Assembly (NCBI GenBank): GCA_963781065.1
Contig: CAWAET010000005.1
Span: 372,001-436,000 of the forward strand
Length of the DNA stretch: 64,000 bases
Direction: 5' to 3'
From: CALZJC01 sp963781065
GTDB lineage: Bacteria; Acidobacteriota; Thermoanaerobaculia; Multivoradales; JAHEKO01
In this document: in pieces, positions 34,040 to 42,051 of the stretch
Position numbering within the stretch: the stretch's first letter is position 1
Layout of the letters: the number at the start of each line of letters is the position of its first letter
Position numbers and translations under genes: made by a program
Notes under the pieces: model-generated
Seen by the model: only the letters and a program-made list of their open reading frames with translations
Told to the model about the DNA's origin: nothing
Database searches by the model: none

Positions 34040-36379
34040 ATGAGCTCCTTTCTCTCCTCGCTGCTGCGCCTGTCCTCCGTCGCCGCCGAGGGCGGTCTCA
34101 ACTTCGCGAGCGCCTCGGTAGAGCTCGCCCAGAAGACCAGCCGGCAGGCGTTCGGGCACCCCAGGACACGGCCCCGGCGGGCGCCCAGCGACGGGCCCGA
34201 GGACGTCGACGCCGCCACCTCCGAGCTGGCCAACCGGCTGCTGCGCTCGGCGCTGCACGCCCGGCTCACCCCCGGCGGCATCGGCGAGCTCTCGCGCGAG
34301 GTCGCCGAGGCGATCGAGCAGAGCTTTCGCCTGCGCGGCGCCGACCGCTGGCTGGCCCTGCCCCTCGAGCTGCCGCTGGCGCTGGCCGGCCTGGGGCTGC
34401 GGCAGGCCGAGCTCGCGATGGTTGCGGCACGGGCGGTGCCCGAGGGCGAACAGGGCGACTTCCTCGGCTTCGTCAGCGAGCTCTTCTCCGACCTGCACGT
34501 CTACTTCAGCCTCCAGTACGGCCGCGAGGTCGATCGCTGGCGCGAGCGGGTCCGGCGCCGCCCCGGCGACGCCCGGGCGCGCCTCGAGCTCGGCCGCACG
34601 CTGCTCAAGTGCGGCCTCTACCGCGAGGCCATCGACGAGCTGGCGCGGGTCGACGGCGGCTCGAAGCTGCGCCGGCAGGCCCTCTACCACCGCCTCGTGG
34701 CGGGCTGCCGCGGCGGCCTCTACGCCGGCGCCGTCGAGGACGGCGTTGCCTGCCTCGAGATCGAGCCCGGCGACGAGCGCGCCCGCTACTGGTTGTGGCT
34801 GACGGCGATGCAGTCGGGCGGCTACCCGGAACGCGTGGCACCGGCGCTGCGCCTCGAGCCGCGCGACGGCTACCACCCGACGACGGTGGAGCTCGAGGAG
34901 GTGGCGGCGGCGATCGGCCTCGACAAGACCAGCGGCGGGCGCGGCACGGCGGTGGCCGACCTCGACGGCAACGGCTACCTGGACGTGGTGGTGGCGGGGG
35001 CCCACGCCGGCGTCAGCCTCTACCGCAACAACGGCGACGGCACCTTCACCGACATCTCCGCCGGCTCGGGCCTCGACGCCTGCGTCTACGGCTTCGGCGT
35101 CGCCGCCGCCGACTACGACAACGACGGCCTGACCGACCTGTTCGTCACCAGCATGGGCTTCTTCAACGGCGACAGCGCCCTCTACCGCAACAACGGCGAC
35201 GGCACCTTCACCGACGTCACCCGCGAGGCCGGCCTCGAGTGCTGGGGCCCGGCCTTCACCGCCAGCTGGGTGGACACCACCGGCGACGGGCTGCTCGACC
35301 TGTTCGTGGCCAACAACCTGGGCGGCCTGTTCGACCGCAAGACGCCCAACCGGCTGTTTCGCAACAACGGCGACGGCACCTTCACCGACGTCACCCACGA
35401 GGCCGGCCTGGTGACCCGCTGGCCGACCATCGGCGCCGTCTGGGGCGACTTCGACAACAACGGCCTGCCCGACCTGTTCTTGAACGGCCTCGGACGGGCG
35501 CAGCTGTTTCGCAACCAGGGCGACGGCACGTTTCGCGACGTCAGCCGGGCGGCGGGAATCGACCGGCCGGCGATCGGCTCGGTGGCGGCGGTCTGGGACA
35601 TCGACGACGACGGCTGGCTGGACATCCTTCAGTTCACCTACTCCCGCCCGACCGAGGCCATCCACACCTTGCGCAACGGCCGCGGCCCGAGCGACGGCGA
35701 GCCGCTCAGGGTCTTGCGCAACAACCGCGACGGCACCTTCACCGAGATCGCCGACAGGCTGGGGATCAGCGGCTGCTGGGGGACGATGACCGCCAACCTG
35801 GGCGACTTCGACAATGACGGCCACCCGGACATCCTGCTGGGCAACGGCGACCCCGGCATGGACCGCTGCGAGGCGCCGGTGCTGCTGGCCAACGACGGCG
35901 CCGGGCGGTTCGCCAACGTGGCCTTCGCCGCCGGGCTGCCGTTCGTCGGCAAGGGCCACGGCGCCAATCTCGCCGACCTCAACGGCGACGGGCGGCTGCA
36001 CCTGCTGATGGCCAACGGCGGGCTCTATCCGGGCGACCTGCTGACCACCACCGTGCACCGGCCCCGAACGCTGCCCGGCGGCTACCTCAACGTGCGGCTG
36101 GTCGGCACCAGCGGCAATCGCGACGCCATCGGCGCGCGGCTCGCCCTGGCGGCGGGCGGCCGGGTACAGCACCGGCTGGTCTCGGGCGGCAGCGGCTTCG
36201 GCTGCCTGCCGCTGGAGCAGCACTTCGGCCTGGGCGAGCTCGGGGCCGTCGACTCGCTGGAGATCCGCTGGCCGGGCGGCGCCGTCGAGAGCCGCGACGA
36301 TCTACCGGTCAACTCGACAGTGCGCATCGTCGAGGGCGAGCCCGGCTGGCAGCCGGTCTACCCCGACCGGGCCCGATAG
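34040..36379 (+). CDS. CRTAC1-type FG-GAP/ASPIC-UnbV protein without a UGA codon
   Basis: A 779-residue protein. Residues 1-260 are alpha-helical with TPR-like units (ARLELGRTLLKCGLYREAID). Seven FG-GAP/VCBS-type calcium-binding blades follow (AADYDNDGLTDLFV, GDFDNNGLPDLFLN, GDFDNDGHPDILL and others). A C-terminal ASPIC/UnbV domain (residues about 685-770) carries GTSGNRDAIGARLALAAGG and LEIRWPGGAVE. No signal peptide is evident. Such proteins form beta-propellers; ASPIC/UnbV was first noted in enediyne gene clusters. It is translated just after the redoxin, and its reading frame is continuous. Confidence 0.88.
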   Translation: MSSFLSSLLRLSSVAAEGGLNFASASVELAQKTSRQAFGHPRTRPRRAPSDGPEDVDAATSELANRLLRSALHARLTPGGIGELSREVAEAIEQSFRLRGADRWLALPLELPLALAGLGLRQAELAMVAARAVPEGEQGDFLGFVSELFSDLHVYFSLQYGREVDRWRERVRRRPGDARARLELGRTLLKCGLYREAIDELARVDGGSKLRRQALYHRLVAGCRGGLYAGAVEDGVACLEIEPGDERARYWLWLTAMQSGGYPERVAPALRLEPRDGYHPTTVELEEVAAAIGLDKTSGGRGTAVADLDGNGYLDVVVAGAHAGVSLYRNNGDGTFTDISAGSGLDACVYGFGVAAADYDNDGLTDLFVTSMGFFNGDSALYRNNGDGTFTDVTREAGLECWGPAFTASWVDTTGDGLLDLFVANNLGGLFDRKTPNRLFRNNGDGTFTDVTHEAGLVTRWPTIGAVWGDFDNNGLPDLFLNGLGRAQLFRNQGDGTFRDVSRAAGIDRPAIGSVAAVWDIDDDGWLDILQFTYSRPTEAIHTLRNGRGPSDGEPLRVLRNNRDGTFTEIADRLGISGCWGTMTANLGDFDNDGHPDILLGNGDPGMDRCEAPVLLANDGAGRFANVAFAAGLPFVGKGHGANLADLNGDGRLHLLMANGGLYPGDLLTTTVHRPRTLPGGYLNVRLVGTSGNRDAIGARLALAAGGRVQHRLVSGGSGFGCLPLEQHFGLGELGAVDSLEIRWPGGAVESRDDLPVNSTVRIVEGEPGWQPVYPDRAR

Positions 36380-36443
36380 GCGCGGCCGGACGGCGCGGCC
36401 CCGGCCAGGACGTCGGGACCGTGCCGACCCCGGAGCCCGGCGT

Positions 36444-37076
36444 TCAGGCGCCGGCCGGGAATCCTTTGGCCGCGAGGACCTCCCGGATCTGCCCCTGGTG
36501 CCGGCCTTCGTGGCTGGCGATGAAGCTCATCACGCCGGGCAGGTTGGTCAGGCCGCACAGCGGGTTGTAGTAGCGCAGCCGTTCCCACTCGACGTCTGGG
36601 TTGCCGTCGAAGAAGCGCTCGAGATACTCCTCGAAGCCCGCCAGGTCGCCGCGCAGCTCGTCCGCCGGGCGCCCCTTGCGCGGTTCGATCCTGGCGGGCG
36701 CCTTGGCCGGCACCGCCCGGTTGCTGAACACCGCCTGCCGGATCTGGCGGGGGAAGAGAATGCCCGCCATCGCCATTGGCACGTCGAACAGCGGCAGGAA
36801 GGCGTCGGGCACCAGCGGCAGCGAGAAGCCGGCATCGGCGAGGCCGCGGTATAGGCTGACGCCGCCGCGCCGCTTCTTCCAGCGCCGCAGGAGCTCGTCG
36901 TACTCCTCGCGGAACACTTCGTCGATGCGCACCAGATGGTCCAGCACCTCGCCGACGGACCATTTGCGGGGCGAGGTCGAGAAGTCCAGCTGCTCCTGGG
37001 TCAGATCGCCTGCCAGCGCCAGGGTCTCGCTTCTGGCGTCGCGGAACTCGTCGAAGGCCTTTGGCCTGCCGCTCAT
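36444..37076 (-). CDS. DinB-like four-helix protein, last gene of the large operon
   Basis: A 210-residue protein with the DinB/YfiT-type pattern: helix 1 with FDEFRDARSETLALAGDLTQEQLDF, then PRKWSVGEVLDHLVRIDEVFREEYDELL and the C-terminal SFIASHEGRHQGQIREVL. The three histidines (DHL, SHEGRHQ) would bind a metal. Family members act as thiol-dependent transferases or hydrolases in the cytosol; the middle region here is long. Its ATG overlaps the carotenoid oxygenase stop (ATGA). It is convergent with the CRTAC1-type gene at 34 kb. Confidence 0.85.
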   Translation of the reverse strand: MSGRPKAFDEFRDARSETLALAGDLTQEQLDFSTSPRKWSVGEVLDHLVRIDEVFREEYDELLRRWKKRRGGVSLYRGLADAGFSLPLVPDAFLPLFDVPMAMAGILFPRQIRQAVFSNRAVPAKAPARIEPRKGRPADELRGDLAGFEEYLERFFDGNPDVEWERLRYYNPLCGLTNLPGVMSFIASHEGRHQGQIREVLAAKGFPAGA

Positions 37077-38509
37077 CGTGACTCTCCTGAAGGCGCGGGA
37101 TGGAAGGAGGCGTGGAACCCCAGGTGCACCGGCCGCCGCAGCCGCAACTCGGCTACCGGCCCCCTGGCCACGTCGTGGGCGTCGAACAGCAGAAAGGAGC
37201 TGCGCCGCCGCTCGGCGTCGAACTGCTGACAGATTACCGCGCCGCGCCGGTCGTCGGCGGGGTCGGGGAGGAAGATCGGCTCGCCGCCGAGATAGTGGCC
37301 CGGCGGCGCCTGGTAGCCGGCCGTGCGCCCGTCCTGCCAACGCAGGTGGACCAGCCGGTCGAAGAACTTGCGCCCGGGCCGCTCGCTGGCCGAGATCGCC
37401 AGCACCCAGAAGTCGTCGTAGGGGCGGCCGGCGAGGCGGGGGTCGACGGCCGGGAAGTCGCACATCAGACGGTGATCCAGGGTGCGCCGCTCGACGACGC
37501 TCTGGCGGTCGAGGTCGACGCGGTAGCGCACCGGCTGCGCCCACCGCACGTCGGGGAACAGGTCCGGCACCCCGTACTGGTCGTAGACCGGCCGCTCCAG
37601 CTCCACCACGTCCACCACCAGCTGTCCGCCCTCTTCGAAGCAGTTGATCTGGTGCAGGGAGTAGGCGCCGCCGACGCTCACCCGCGCCACCTCTTCGCCG
37701 TCCTCGCGCCGCGCCACGACCAGCCGGCTGCCGCGCTCCGGCTGCCAGCTCAACGAGTCCAGGAGCGAGGCGCCGCCTTCCAGCAGCTCCTTCATGCGCA
37801 GCACGTAGGGGGAGAGATAGACCACGATGTAGCGCTCGCTCAAGCCGAAGTCGTGCACCGAGCAGGGCGCCTCGATTCCGATCCGCCGGCGGTAGACCAG
37901 CTCGCCGTCCGCCGCCGCCCGGTAGAGGTTGACGCAGGGCCGCCGCTCCGAGAAGGCGATGCCGAAGTTGAACAGCTCGCCGCTGTCGAGGTCGACGTTG
38001 GCGTGCGCCGAGAACGGGCTGATCTCGTTCAGCCGGCCGCCGAAGGTGTAGGCGCCTCGCGTCTCCAGCGTCACCGGGTCGAGCTCCCAGGGCAGCCCCT
38101 GCTCGCCAAAGGCCAGCAGGGTGCCAAAGGCCGGGTAGACGCTGACGTTCGCCGGCGACTCGAGACCGACGCCGCGCATCAGCCGATCGCCCTCGAACGC
38201 CGTGCCGAACGCCCGGAAGACCGGCTGGCCGGCGCGCTCCTCGGTGGTGAACTTGGTGCTGCGCACGAACCGGTTGGTGAAGCTCACCCCGCCCTCGGCG
38301 AAGCGCAGCGCGCAGACCATGCCGTCGGCGTCCAGCCAGTGGCGGCAGCGCCGGCCGCCGCGCTCGAAGAGGGCCGGTCCGTTCAAGTAATAGGTCCCGC
38401 GCACGAAGCCCGGCACCTCGCCGCGGATCTCGTCGACGGCGTAGGCCTCCTCCACCAGATCGAGGGTGAAGGCGTTCTCGAGCAGCGGGGCGTTGTCCGG
38501 TTGGGTCAT
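37073..38509 (-). CDS. Carotenoid cleavage oxygenase family protein
   Basis: A 478-residue non-heme iron dioxygenase that cleaves polyene C=C bonds. The four iron-binding histidines are visible in order: ISPFSAHANVD, APCSVHDFGLSE, AYSLHQINCFEEGG and the C-terminal LGFHASFHPA. The N-terminal GEVPGFVRGTYYLNGPALFERGG and HWLDADGMVCALRF are family signatures. It is linked by ATGA overlaps to both neighbours. Its presence beside a CrtI-like desaturase suggests that the operon product or an intermediate is a polyene or isoprenoid. Confidence 0.92.
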   Translation of the reverse strand: MTQPDNAPLLENAFTLDLVEEAYAVDEIRGEVPGFVRGTYYLNGPALFERGGRRCRHWLDADGMVCALRFAEGGVSFTNRFVRSTKFTTEERAGQPVFRAFGTAFEGDRLMRGVGLESPANVSVYPAFGTLLAFGEQGLPWELDPVTLETRGAYTFGGRLNEISPFSAHANVDLDSGELFNFGIAFSERRPCVNLYRAAADGELVYRRRIGIEAPCSVHDFGLSERYIVVYLSPYVLRMKELLEGGASLLDSLSWQPERGSRLVVARREDGEEVARVSVGGAYSLHQINCFEEGGQLVVDVVELERPVYDQYGVPDLFPDVRWAQPVRYRVDLDRQSVVERRTLDHRLMCDFPAVDPRLAGRPYDDFWVLAISASERPGRKFFDRLVHLRWQDGRTAGYQAPPGHYLGGEPIFLPDPADDRRGAVICQQFDAERRRSSFLLFDAHDVARGPVAELRLRRPVHLGFHASFHPAPSGESR

Positions 38510-40320
38510 GTCGGGTCCCCTCCGCCGCCGCCGGCGGTCGCGGGGGCGGCCGCCGCCGCGGCCGCGGCCGGCGGCGTCTCGAACCGCTCGAGCACCCGCG
38601 GGTCGAAGCTCCACTCCCAGACCTCCGCCGAGCCGCGGCACTCGCGCCAGCGGCGCCGCGTCTCGGCCGGGTCGAAGTCGCCGGCGGCCAGCTCGAGGCC
38701 CGCGACGAACGGCCGGTTGGTCAGCGCGCGCTTGTCCTCCAGGACCATCGCCGCCACCCAGGCGAGCACGAAGCGGCCCAGCTCTTCGATCCCGTCGACC
38801 TGCTCGGCCAGGATCCCCCGGGCCTCCTCCACCGACACCCCGACCTCGTAGAAGGTCCGCTGCGCGCGCCGCAGCTGGCCGAGCTCGCGGAAGTCGAAGA
38901 AGAGCGGCTCGCCGGGCGGCTGGCGATGGCGCTTCTTCCACTGGAAGTAGCCGCTCAACACCCGCTGCACCGTCTCGTTGGCCGGCCCGAGGCGCGACAG
39001 CTGGCGCAGCCACGCGAGCGCGAACCGGCGGTCGGTGAACAGGTCGTTGACGAACGGGAAGACGTAGGCGGCGAAGTAGATGGTCAGCTCCCAGCCGTAC
39101 TTGAGACAGAACGCCTCCTGGTCGCCCAGGGCGTCGTAGCTGGTCGCGTACGACGGCACGTAGGCGCCGTAGACGGTCCGCATCAGCTGCTCGTAGAGCC
39201 TGCACTTCGTCTGCAGCTCCTCCTGGTCCGCCGTCTCGATGGCGTCGACGATCAGCGTGTTGTAGATCGCGATCAGGTCGCTGCCCGGGCTGTAGAGCGG
39301 ATCGGAGAAGCGGCCCGCCTCGCCGGACAGCGCCCAACGCGCCGGGTCGATGGTGCGCGCGCAGTCGTGGGAGAAGCCGCGGTAGCCGCCAAAGCTCAGC
39401 ACCTCGCGGTGCGGCAGGTCGCGGGCGAACAGCGGGAACTCGCGGCAGACCCACTCGGTGGCCTTCTCCACCGAGAAGACCTCGTCGTGGGGCACCCGGC
39501 GGGGATCGTAGACCAAGCCCAGGCTGGTCTTGCCCTGTAGCGGGATGACCCAGAACCACAGGCCCTCGCCCATGAAGTGGTTGGTGGCCAGCCAGGTCGG
39601 CAGGTGGCCGGTGGCGCGGCGCTCGCGCTTGAGTCGGATCTCCCGCCGCGACAGATCGGTCAACTTGTCGATGTCGACCAGCCCGTCGACCCACCAGAAG
39701 AAGGCGGCGTGGTCGATCGCGTTGGGGCGCTCGAGCTGCCGCTGTTTGGCGGTAAACCGGCGGCGGCCGGTGGTGTCCACGAACCAGCCGGCGGCGACCG
39801 CCGTGGTGCCCCGTGGCGCCGCGAAGCGCAGCCGGTGCGGGCCGCTCTCGGCGAGCTCCACCTCGAGACCCTTGACCGACGGCTGGTAGGTGAAGCGCGG
39901 GTCGGCCAAGCACATCCGCAGCAGGTCCGCCTCCAGGCGGTTGCGGTCGAGCTGATAGCTGGCGACGTTGGAGAACGGCCGGATGAAGGCCTTGCCGTAG
40001 TCCTCGAAGCGGCTGTTCTCGCGCCCGGCGCTCTTCCAGTAGAAGCGCAGGTTGTACTTCATGTAGTGCTCGCGGAACAGGTACTCCTCGAGGTCGAGCA
40101 CCTTCGACAGGTAGTAGCCGGCCAGCTGGACGGTCGACTCGCCGACCTTCTGGCGCGGCGGCGGCACCTCGTCGCGGCGCTCGAGCAGCAGAACGGTGCG
40201 CTCGGTATCGAGCAGCAGATGGCGGGCGAGCGTCAGCCCGGCCAGGCCCGCCCCGAGGATGACCACGTCGTAACCTGTGCCGTCGGTGACCGGCGGCGGC
40301 GCCGGGCGGAGATCAGCCAT
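38506..40320 (-). CDS. FAD-dependent oxidoreductase of the tryptophan-halogenase family
   Basis: A 604-residue cytosolic flavoprotein. The FAD loop is DVVILGAGLAGLTLARHLL. The motif GLWFWVIPLQGKTSLG corresponds to the GWxWxIP sequence that blocks monooxygenation in flavin halogenases. RWALSGEAGRFSDPLYSPGSDL covers the third FAD contact. The C-terminal 200 residues are helical. A lysine equivalent to the halogenase catalytic Lys (KVGESTVQLAGYYL) is present. Halogenation or hydroxylation of the operon product is plausible. The Ala/Gly-rich end is low complexity. Its ATG overlaps the upstream stop by eight bases. Confidence 0.85.
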   Translation of the reverse strand: MADLRPAPPPVTDGTGYDVVILGAGLAGLTLARHLLLDTERTVLLLERRDEVPPPRQKVGESTVQLAGYYLSKVLDLEEYLFREHYMKYNLRFYWKSAGRENSRFEDYGKAFIRPFSNVASYQLDRNRLEADLLRMCLADPRFTYQPSVKGLEVELAESGPHRLRFAAPRGTTAVAAGWFVDTTGRRRFTAKQRQLERPNAIDHAAFFWWVDGLVDIDKLTDLSRREIRLKRERRATGHLPTWLATNHFMGEGLWFWVIPLQGKTSLGLVYDPRRVPHDEVFSVEKATEWVCREFPLFARDLPHREVLSFGGYRGFSHDCARTIDPARWALSGEAGRFSDPLYSPGSDLIAIYNTLIVDAIETADQEELQTKCRLYEQLMRTVYGAYVPSYATSYDALGDQEAFCLKYGWELTIYFAAYVFPFVNDLFTDRRFALAWLRQLSRLGPANETVQRVLSGYFQWKKRHRQPPGEPLFFDFRELGQLRRAQRTFYEVGVSVEEARGILAEQVDGIEELGRFVLAWVAAMVLEDKRALTNRPFVAGLELAAGDFDPAETRRRWRECRGSAEVWEWSFDPRVLERFETPPAAAAAAAAPATAGGGGGDPT

Positions 40321-41521
40321 GAACCGGCGCCTCCGGCTCGCGCTCGGCCCGGGAGCCCATCTCGCGCTCGAGCGCGCGCACCCAGCCGCTGACCGGGCGG
40401 TAACGGAAAAGCTCGTCGATCCTTCGCTGCTCCACGAGCAGAGGATAGACGCGGTCGACCGCCACCGCCAAGGGCTCGGTGACCCGCTGCCGCCAAAGCT
40501 CCGCCGTCGCGGCGTCCGGCCCGGCCGGGTGATCGCGCAGACCGCGCAGCAGCGGACCGTCGCCGACGGCATCCAGCCAGAGCAGGGCCACCGAGGCGAT
40601 GCCGTTGGCGGCCGCGTCCCCGGCCTCACCGAGGGCCGGCGCGCGCAACCGCGCGGCGAGGATCTCCGGGGCGCGCAAGTTGACCAGGGTCGTCGCCCAG
40701 GCGAGACCGGCGACGGCGTTGTGCCGGGCCACCTCGTCGGGAGGCATACTCAAGGCGCGCTCGGCGGCCCGCCAGCGATCGCCCGCCCGCGGCGCCAGCT
40801 CCCCGGGGGCGAAGTACAGCCCCCGCCCCAGGCCGTGCCAGAACAGCTCGCGGGAGGTGCCCGGGCGGTCGGCCAGCGCGCCGTCGACCCACCGCAGCAG
40901 GCGCGGCCGGGTGAGCCGCACGGTCAGCCCGAGGGCCTCGATCACCGCCCCTTCGTAGCCGCGGCGCGCCAGCCGCCGGGTGTCCTCCAGAAAGCCGTCG
41001 ACGGCCCGCGCCACCGCGGCGGCCGAGGCACGTGACGGCAGCCGCTCGAGGTGATGCGTCGCGAGACCCAGGCCGAGGCCGGTGTGGTGAGGCAGAAGCT
41101 CGTGGTGGGGCAGGAGCTCGCGCTCGCCCGGCGCCGGCAGCGGGTCCCGCTCGGCCGCCGCCGCCGCGCGGCCCCAGAGGTAGCCGCGGCCCTCGCGTCG
41201 CCAGAGCTCGGCGAAGTCCTCGGCGGCGCCGTGGCGATCGCCGCGGCCGGCGAGCGGGGCCGGGTCGCCCGCCGAGCGGAAGTCGGCGAACGCCCGCACC
41301 TTGTTGACCAGCTCCGGCCAGCGGTCTTCCGGGTCCTCCAGCCGGCGCGCCAGCAGCCGGGCCGAACGCTCCAGGGCCCGCATTCCGAGCGAGCTGACGG
41401 CCGCGCCCGCTCCCCGTCTCGAACGCCGGCCGGCCGGCGCGGGCAGCGTACGCAGGCGCCGCACGCAGGCGACCATCAGGCGGACGGGAAGGCGGGCGAT
41501 CGCCCAGGCGACACGGCTCAT
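40313..41521 (-). CDS. DUF1702-like (UnbL-type) protein, copy 1
   Basis: A 402-residue, Arg/Ala-rich protein with no clear signal peptide. It has two halves. The first carries RRGYEGAVIEALGLTVRL. The second carries FWHGLGRGLYFAPGELAPRAGDRW and GLAWATTLVNLRAPEIL. This resembles my recollection of DUF1702, whose members accompany UnbV proteins in enediyne clusters; the likeness is weak and needs a profile search. The gene at 54408 shares the HG[FL]GRxxYF and LVN features. ATGA coupling to the thioredoxin gene upstream supports a common role. Confidence 0.5.
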   Translation of the reverse strand: MSRVAWAIARLPVRLMVACVRRLRTLPAPAGRRSRRGAGAAVSSLGMRALERSARLLARRLEDPEDRWPELVNKVRAFADFRSAGDPAPLAGRGDRHGAAEDFAELWRREGRGYLWGRAAAAAERDPLPAPGERELLPHHELLPHHTGLGLGLATHHLERLPSRASAAAVARAVDGFLEDTRRLARRGYEGAVIEALGLTVRLTRPRLLRWVDGALADRPGTSRELFWHGLGRGLYFAPGELAPRAGDRWRAAERALSMPPDEVARHNAVAGLAWATTLVNLRAPEILAARLRAPALGEAGDAAANGIASVALLWLDAVGDGPLLRGLRDHPAGPDAATAELWRQRVTEPLAVAVDRVYPLLVEQRRIDELFRYRPVSGWVRALEREMGSRAEREPEAPVHG

Positions 41522-42051
41522 GCGGAACCGGGCGGCTCCTCTTTGGGCGCGACCCCCATGCGCCGCAGGTCGCCCTCCAGGCTCTCTTCCGAAACCGGGC
41601 CCCGATAGAGGCTGACGACGGTCCCCGCCGGGTCGATCACCAGCGTGTAGGGGATCGCGAAGCCGCCGAAGCGCTCGAAGACCTCCTGGTCGCCGAGCAG
41701 CACGGGGTAGTCGAGCCCCTCGCGGGCGACGAACGGCGCCACCCGGCCGGCGCCCTCCTTGTCGAGGGCGACGGTCACGACCTCCACCCGCGGGTCGCGA
41801 TGCAGGTCGTTGAGCAGCGGAAACTCCCTCCGGCACGGCTGGCACCAGGTGGCCCAGAAGTTGATCACCACCGGCCGGCCGGCGAGGCTTTCGCCGCTCA
41901 TCGTGCCGCCCTCCAGCCTGGGCAGCTCGAACGCCGGCATCGGGCCGCCGACCCTCACCGGCTCCGCGGGCTCGCCGGCGCAGGCCAACGAAGCGGCCAC
42001 GCTCAGGGCCGTCAGCAGCCGGCCGCAGGTCCACCACCATCGCTCTCTCAT
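41518..42051 (-). CDS. TlpA-type periplasmic thioredoxin (lipoprotein)
   Basis: A 177-residue lipoprotein: signal with lipobox ASLACAGEP, then the TlpA fold MPAFELPRLEGGTMSGESLAGRPVVINFWATWCQPCRREFP. The active site is WCQPC and the cis-Pro motif is FAIPYTLVIDPAG. It would reduce disulfides, or selenenylsulfides, on exported proteins. It sits in the same operon as two exported CRTAC1 proteins with a probable selenocysteine, which makes it their likely redox partner (inference). ATGA overlaps on both sides. Confidence 0.9.
   Translation of the reverse strand: MRERWWWTCGRLLTALSVAASLACAGEPAEPVRVGGPMPAFELPRLEGGTMSGESLAGRPVVINFWATWCQPCRREFPLLNDLHRDPRVEVVTVALDKEGAGRVAPFVAREGLDYPVLLGDQEVFERFGGFAIPYTLVIDPAGTVVSLYRGPVSEESLEGDLRRMGVAPKEEPPGSA

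Noticed and set aside
37073..39913. A single 946-residue protein upstream-extending the carotenoid oxygenase
   Set aside because: The extra N-terminal part is an open antisense-free shadow of the flavoprotein frame; the real start at 38509 overlaps the upstream stop and begins the family domain.
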